Origin: Anaerolineaceae bacterium UBA6801 | GTDB taxonomy: Bacteria > Chloroflexota > Anaerolineae > Anaerolineales > Anaerolineaceae | Direction: 5' to 3' | Length of the DNA stretch: 8,921 nucleotides | NCBI GenBank assembly: GCA_002452315.1 | Contig: DKFH01000121.1 | Span: 1 to 8,921 of the forward strand | In this document: positions 6,127 to 8,921 of the stretch, piece by piece | How the letters are laid out: each line of letters begins with the position of its first letter | How positions within the stretch are numbered: position 1 is the first letter of the stretch | Program-made: the position numbers and the translations under genes | Notes under the pieces: model-generated | Told to the model about the DNA's origin: nothing | What the model saw: only the letters and a program-made list of their open reading frames with translations | Database searches by the model: none

Positions 6127-7325
6127 GGTTGTATGCATAAATCAAGAATTTCATCAGAGGGTAATAATAATGTTTTAAACCCGTTTTTCGCCATCGCATA
6201 ATAGCAGGCCTTGGCCGAATCGGTAGCTAGCGCCTTAAAGCGGCCTTTGATCGGCGCCACCACGCAGCAGGTGTCCGTAGCAAACTTGGCGCCGGCCGCC
6301 TCGATAATGGCCGTATAGCCCATGCGGTCTGCCATGCCCTTTACCGGACGTGAGGCCGTGATCCAGAATTCCCTGCACACCTGTTTGCCCGCCAGGGCCT
6401 GGGCGATGCGCTGGATCTCCGCCAGGGTCAGATGCGGGCACCCCAGGCTGATAAAGTCAATCTCCTCCGGCTCAGCGCTGGTCAGCTCAGCCTTGGCAGC
6501 CTCCAGGTCTGCCTGAGAAAGCCTGACCTCCTCAGTCGGCGGCCTGTAAGCGCTCGCCTCAGGCGTGATCCCGGGCAGGTGAAACAAGGCCACCCCGCCA
6601 AAGGTGGCTACGCTGGCACACAAGGACTTCAGGTTCTCCAGGCTGGCTTCCTCCACCCCGGTGATGAAGGGCACCCGCGCCCCAGACGTGGCTTGCAGCC
6701 GATCACCAATGGCTTTACCCATGGCACCAAAATCGGCCGTCTCAACCAGGCGGGCCTCCACCCGAAAGTGCAGGGTTGGGCGCCGATTTTCATCCAGGTG
6801 GTAGCCATAGGCAGGCGTGCGGCCGATCAGGGCAGCAGCCAGCGCGGAGGGGCCGCCTTCACGGTTGGTGCGCGCGCCCATGACTGAATTCGAAAAGCAG
6901 ACGGCGCTGCTCTCCGCCCAGGCGATATGGTCGCCAAAGCGGGGCAAGTTGCCAAACAGGTAGGGCGTGCACGAGCAGGTGGTCACCACGCCCATGGCTT
7001 CAAAGGCCGCCAGCACCCGGCGCTGTTTTTCAGCAAATTCCTCCGGGATGCCCAGGACGGCGTAGTTGTCAACATCCATGCCGGCCGGGTTGAGGGTAGT
7101 GAAGACCTGCGCCTGTCCGCCGCCCGCCGCCATCTCGGCCAGCCAGGTCAGACCGGCTTCGCCCAGGTTGTCATAGCTGACCCCGGCGATCTGCACCGAG
7201 CTGACCGGGATCATCCGCTCCGCGCCGTAGATGCGTCCCAGCGTCGCCAGGATTTGCATCGCTTTTTGGGCGGCCGGGCCGGATTCACCGTCCAGCAGGG
7301 CTTGTTCTTCAGGTTTCAGGTGCAT
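6123..7325 (-). CDS. Aconitase X large (catalytic) subunit, DUF521; likely phosphomevalonate dehydratase large subunit
   Basis: A 400-residue cytosolic iron-sulfur dehydratase of the aconitase X family. Hallmarks are TTCSCTPYLFGNLPRFGDH (115-133) with candidate cluster cysteines 117 and 119, WAESSAVCFSNSVMGART (136-153) then NREGGPSALAAALIGRTP (154-171), SLGCPHLTLAEI with Cys296, and DTCCVVAPIKG with Cys353/354. I chose the ATG at 7325 (MHLKPEEQALLDGE) because this is where family similarity begins; the 28-codon in-frame extension to 7409 is unlike the family. Archaeal members dehydrate mevalonate 5-phosphate; other bacterial members act on cis-3-hydroxyproline. The UbiX neighbour and the small-subunit motif favour the former. 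Its partner gene lies beyond the RNA/DUF3800 unit. A -10 box sits so close to the ATG that the mRNA may be leaderless. Confidence 0.9.
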   Translation of the reverse strand: MHLKPEEQALLDGESGPAAQKAMQILATLGRIYGAERMIPVSSVQIAGVSYDNLGEAGLTWLAEMAAGGGQAQVFTTLNPAGMDVDNYAVLGIPEEFAEKQRRVLAAFEAMGVVTTCSCTPYLFGNLPRFGDHIAWAESSAVCFSNSVMGARTNREGGPSALAAALIGRTPAYGYHLDENRRPTLHFRVEARLVETADFGAMGKAIGDRLQATSGARVPFITGVEEASLENLKSLCASVATFGGVALFHLPGITPEASAYRPPTEEVRLSQADLEAAKAELTSAEPEEIDFISLGCPHLTLAEIQRIAQALAGKQVCREFWITASRPVKGMADRMGYTAIIEAAGAKFATDTCCVVAPIKGRFKALATDSAKACYYAMAKNGFKTLLLPSDEILDLCIQP

Positions 7326-7331
7326 GGGGAT

Positions 7332-7337
7332 ATTATA
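7332..7337 (-). promoter_or_regulatory. -10 box giving a leaderless aconitase X large-subunit mRNA
   Basis: On the minus strand TATAAT (7337-7332) ends 6 bases before the ATG at 7325. With normal -10 to start spacing, transcription would begin at or within a base or two of the A of the ATG. No Shine-Dalgarno sequence precedes the ATG, which agrees. The -35 match is poor: TTCACC at 7362-7357, 19 bases away. Confidence 0.5.
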
Positions 7338-7340
7338 CTC

Positions 7341-7368
7341 GTGGTGAGTGGTGCATGGTGAATGGTTC
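7341..7368. repeat. Four degenerate heptamer repeats
   Basis: The plus strand reads GTGGTGA, GTGGTGC, ATGGTGA, ATGGTTC back to back. It lies upstream of the aconitase X large-subunit start, overlapping the place where a -35 element would be. Confidence 0.6.
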
Positions 7369-7415
7369 CACTCCGCTACTCCGTCTCGCTGACGCTGCGG
7401 TAATTTCATGAGTGG

Positions 7416-7458
7416 GGGAGCAGGTATTAGGGAACAGGTATTAGGGGAGCAGGTATTA
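7416..7458. repeat. Three tandem copies of a 14-15-bp unit
   Basis: The units are GGGAGCAGGTATTA (7416-7429), GGGAACAGGTATTA (7430-7443) and GGGGAGCAGGTATTA (7444-7458). Each is two heptamers, with GGTATTA constant. They lie in the 304-base gap between the divergent aconitase X large subunit and the metallopeptidase-like gene. The remainder of that gap, about 7465-7629, is AT-rich with no convincing gene or strong promoter. Confidence 0.75.
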
Positions 7459-7629
7459 GGACAAGATTGTTGTCTTGAATTGTGCTGAATTATTTTGAAT
7501 AGTGCAAAAAGTTATTTTTTAGCCAGTTTTTCCATGTACAATTATGAAAGAGAACATTACGAAAATGCATGTTTAGAACCAACGTCTATAAAATATGCTA
7601 GTAATGTATCACCATTGAGGTCGCGAATA

Positions 7630-8517
7630 ATGAAAACAAGCCAGCTTGAGATCATCGATACTTTCCCGGCATACCTGCAGTACTGGGAAAAATGCCGGGA
7701 CCTGTCACTGGATGAACAGATCGATCGGTGGGCACAGGATTACCTCTCCCCCTGGCCGGAGCTGCTGGCCAAGCAAATTGAGGATTACCACAAGCAAAAT
7801 GTCGATTGGTAGCAGATCGCAAAGGAGAGGATCTTCCCGGAACTGGCAACACGGCTGCCCGCGATGCGCTTGGCGCGGGAAAACCTGCTGGCTGCAGGTG
7901 AAGCGGTATTTAACATGGCCATCGGCACGCTGGGGGTGAACATGAATGCTCAGTTTATAATCCATGTGGGCATTGGCTGCGGTGCAGGGTGGGTCACAAG
8001 GTACAACGGGGCGCCGGCGATTATATTTGGATTGGAAAACATCGCTGAGAGCGGTTGGAGTAGTCGCGATGCAATCACTGGTTTGGTTGCCCACGAATTG
8101 GGCCACCTGGCCCACGAAACCTGGCGAGGACGGCACAGCACGGGGAGGGGTTCTGGCCCGTGGTGGCAGCTTTATGTGGAGGGCTTCGCACAATATTGCG
8201 AAACCATCATCCAGCCCGTGCATGGATGGCACCAAATCGAAAACAACCCGGATTGGTTAGCCTGGTGCCAGGCCAAGCAAAGCTGGCTGTCTGCAGAATT
8301 TCTCCGCAGGGTTGATGAGGGCGAGCCAGTTACCCCATTCTTCGGTTCTTGGTATGACCTGCACGGCCGCAAAGAGACAGGATATTTTTTGGGGTTCAAA
8401 GCCATTCAACGCCTGGCGAAAGACTGCACAGTAAAAGAAATTGCCTTGCTGGATAATATCGAATCAGCCCTAAGGCCGATATTGGCAGGTTGGGCTGCGA
8501 TCAGGAACACACCCTAA
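7630..8517 (+). pseudogene. HExxH zinc metallopeptidase-like protein, split by an in-frame TAG
   Basis: The ATG at 7630 follows GAGG (7617-7620). The frame runs MKTSQLEIIDTFPAYLQYW onward for 60 codons to TAG at 7810-7812, then stays open in the same frame for a further 234 codons to the TAA at 8515-8517. The downstream part carries VAHELGHLAHE (HELGH coded at 8092-8106) and an acidic residue in LYVEGFAQYCE about 25 residues later, the pattern of a gluzincin zinc site. The restored protein would be 295 residues, without a visible signal peptide or membrane segment. I do not recognise the exact family; it resembles DUF2268-like predicted Zn-dependent proteases. The piece from ATG 7864 could still make the HExxH domain, but has no ribosome site at good spacing. 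TAG is the ordinary stop of two other genes here (365 and 1386), so recoding is unlikely; a point mutation or sequence error is more probable. Confidence 0.65.
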
Positions 8518-8545
8518 ACACCACTTTTAATCAGGAGAAAAATCA

Positions 8546-8921
8546 ATGAAAATTGGCGTCGTCTTCCCCCAAACCGAGTTCCCCAGTGACCCCCTGGCGA
8601 TCCGCGATTTCGCCCAGGCCGCCGAAGGCCTGGGATACAGCCACCTGCTGGCCTACGATCACCTGGTGGGCGCCAACCCCAACCGCCCGGGCGGCTGGTC
8701 TGGGCCTTACACCTACACGGACCCCTTCCAGGAACCGCTGATCCTGTTCAGCTACCTGGCCGGGCTGACCGAGCAGCTGTCCTTTATCAGCGGGATCATC
8801 ATCCTGCCCCAGCGGGAAACGGTGCTGTTTGCCAAACAAGCGGCCACCCTTGATGTCCTGTGCCAGGGCCGGCTGCGCCTGGGGGTGGCCCTGGGCTGGA
8901 ACAAGGTTGAATATATCGCCC
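8546..8921 (+). CDS. LLM-class (luciferase-like) flavin/F420-dependent oxidoreductase, N-terminal part
   Basis: The gene runs off the window edge after about 125 codons of an expected roughly 280-300. AGGAG (8533-8537) lies 8 bases before the ATG. The protein opens MKIGVVFPQTEF, followed by AAEGLGYSHLLAYDHLVG, GGWSGPYTYTDPFQEPLIL, a segment FISGIIILPQRETVLFAKQAATLD in two parts, and GRLRLGVALGWNKVEY. This is the characteristic N-terminal half of the luciferase-like monooxygenase fold, a TIM barrel. Members of this subgroup (with the D-H and GxGWN-like elements) are usually annotated as F420-dependent oxidoreductases; the substrate is unknown. It starts 28 bases after the preceding stop, so the two may be cotranscribed. 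Confidence 0.9.
   Translation, partial: MKIGVVFPQTEFPSDPLAIRDFAQAAEGLGYSHLLAYDHLVGANPNRPGGWSGPYTYTDPFQEPLILFSYLAGLTEQLSFISGIIILPQRETVLFAKQAATLDVLCQGRLRLGVALGWNKVEYIA

Noticed and set aside
7326..7409. 28-codon N-terminal extension of the aconitase X large subunit
   Set aside because: It crosses the heptamer repeats and the -10 box, is unlike the family, and the ATG at 7325 fits the family start.
7416..7458. CRISPR-like array
   Set aside because: The units are 14-15 bases and directly adjacent with no spacers, so this is a simple tandem repeat.
7495..7629. 45-codon N-terminal extension of the metallopeptidase-like gene
   Set aside because: It is AT-rich with no recognisable content, and a ribosome site precedes the ATG at 7630.

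Overview
The window looks like a chromosomal piece from a bacterium, most plausibly Chloroflexota (Anaerolineae-like). That assignment is inference from gene style and mix: moderately GC-rich coding DNA, Shine-Dalgarno (SD)-led genes, an archaeal-looking aconitase X/UbiX set, and an LLM-class oxidoreductase. No rRNA, tRNA or taxonomic marker is present.

Layout. Positions 1-2393 (+) hold the 3' end of an ABC transporter operon of the nucleoside/simple-sugar (BmpA-YufOPQ-like) type: the tail of the double ATPase, then two permeases. It converges with a Ste24-like M48 membrane metalloprotease (2398-3540, -), which has an extended -10 promoter and a palindrome in its leader. The 3541-4166 gap contains the remnant of a GNAT-like acetyltransferase gene (+), cut by an in-frame TAA and missing its catalytic part.

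Positions 4167-7325 (-) hold the core locus. In transcription order it contains the aconitase X large subunit (6123-7325, apparently leaderless), a structured ~140-nt RNA with its own near-consensus promoter and intrinsic terminator (about 6092-5952), a DUF3800 gene (5938-5184), the aconitase X small subunit (5182-4778), and UbiX (4742-4167). The two aconitase X subunits plus UbiX fit the modified (archaeal-type) mevalonate route: phosphomevalonate dehydratase makes anhydromevalonate phosphate, and a UbiD-family decarboxylase using UbiX-made prenyl-FMN acts on it. The decarboxylase is not in this window. The AT-rich RNA plus DUF3800 unit sits between the two subunits of one enzyme like an inserted cassette. 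The DUF3800 reading frame is broken at a run of seven G, a perfect -1 slippery heptamer, and a -1 shift restores the full protein.

Positions 7326-7629 are intergenic, with heptamer-based short tandem repeats and an AT-rich stretch. Positions 7630-8517 (+) encode an HExxH metallopeptidase-like protein split by an in-frame TAG. Position 8546 to the edge (+) is the start of an LLM-class flavin/F420-dependent oxidoreductase.

The strongest candidate for something under-described is the promoter - structured RNA - terminator - DUF3800 unit. It resembles the published association of structured RNA motifs with DUF3800 genes. Three separate genes here are disrupted (TAA, TAG, homopolymer shift), so either active gene decay or sequence errors should be considered.
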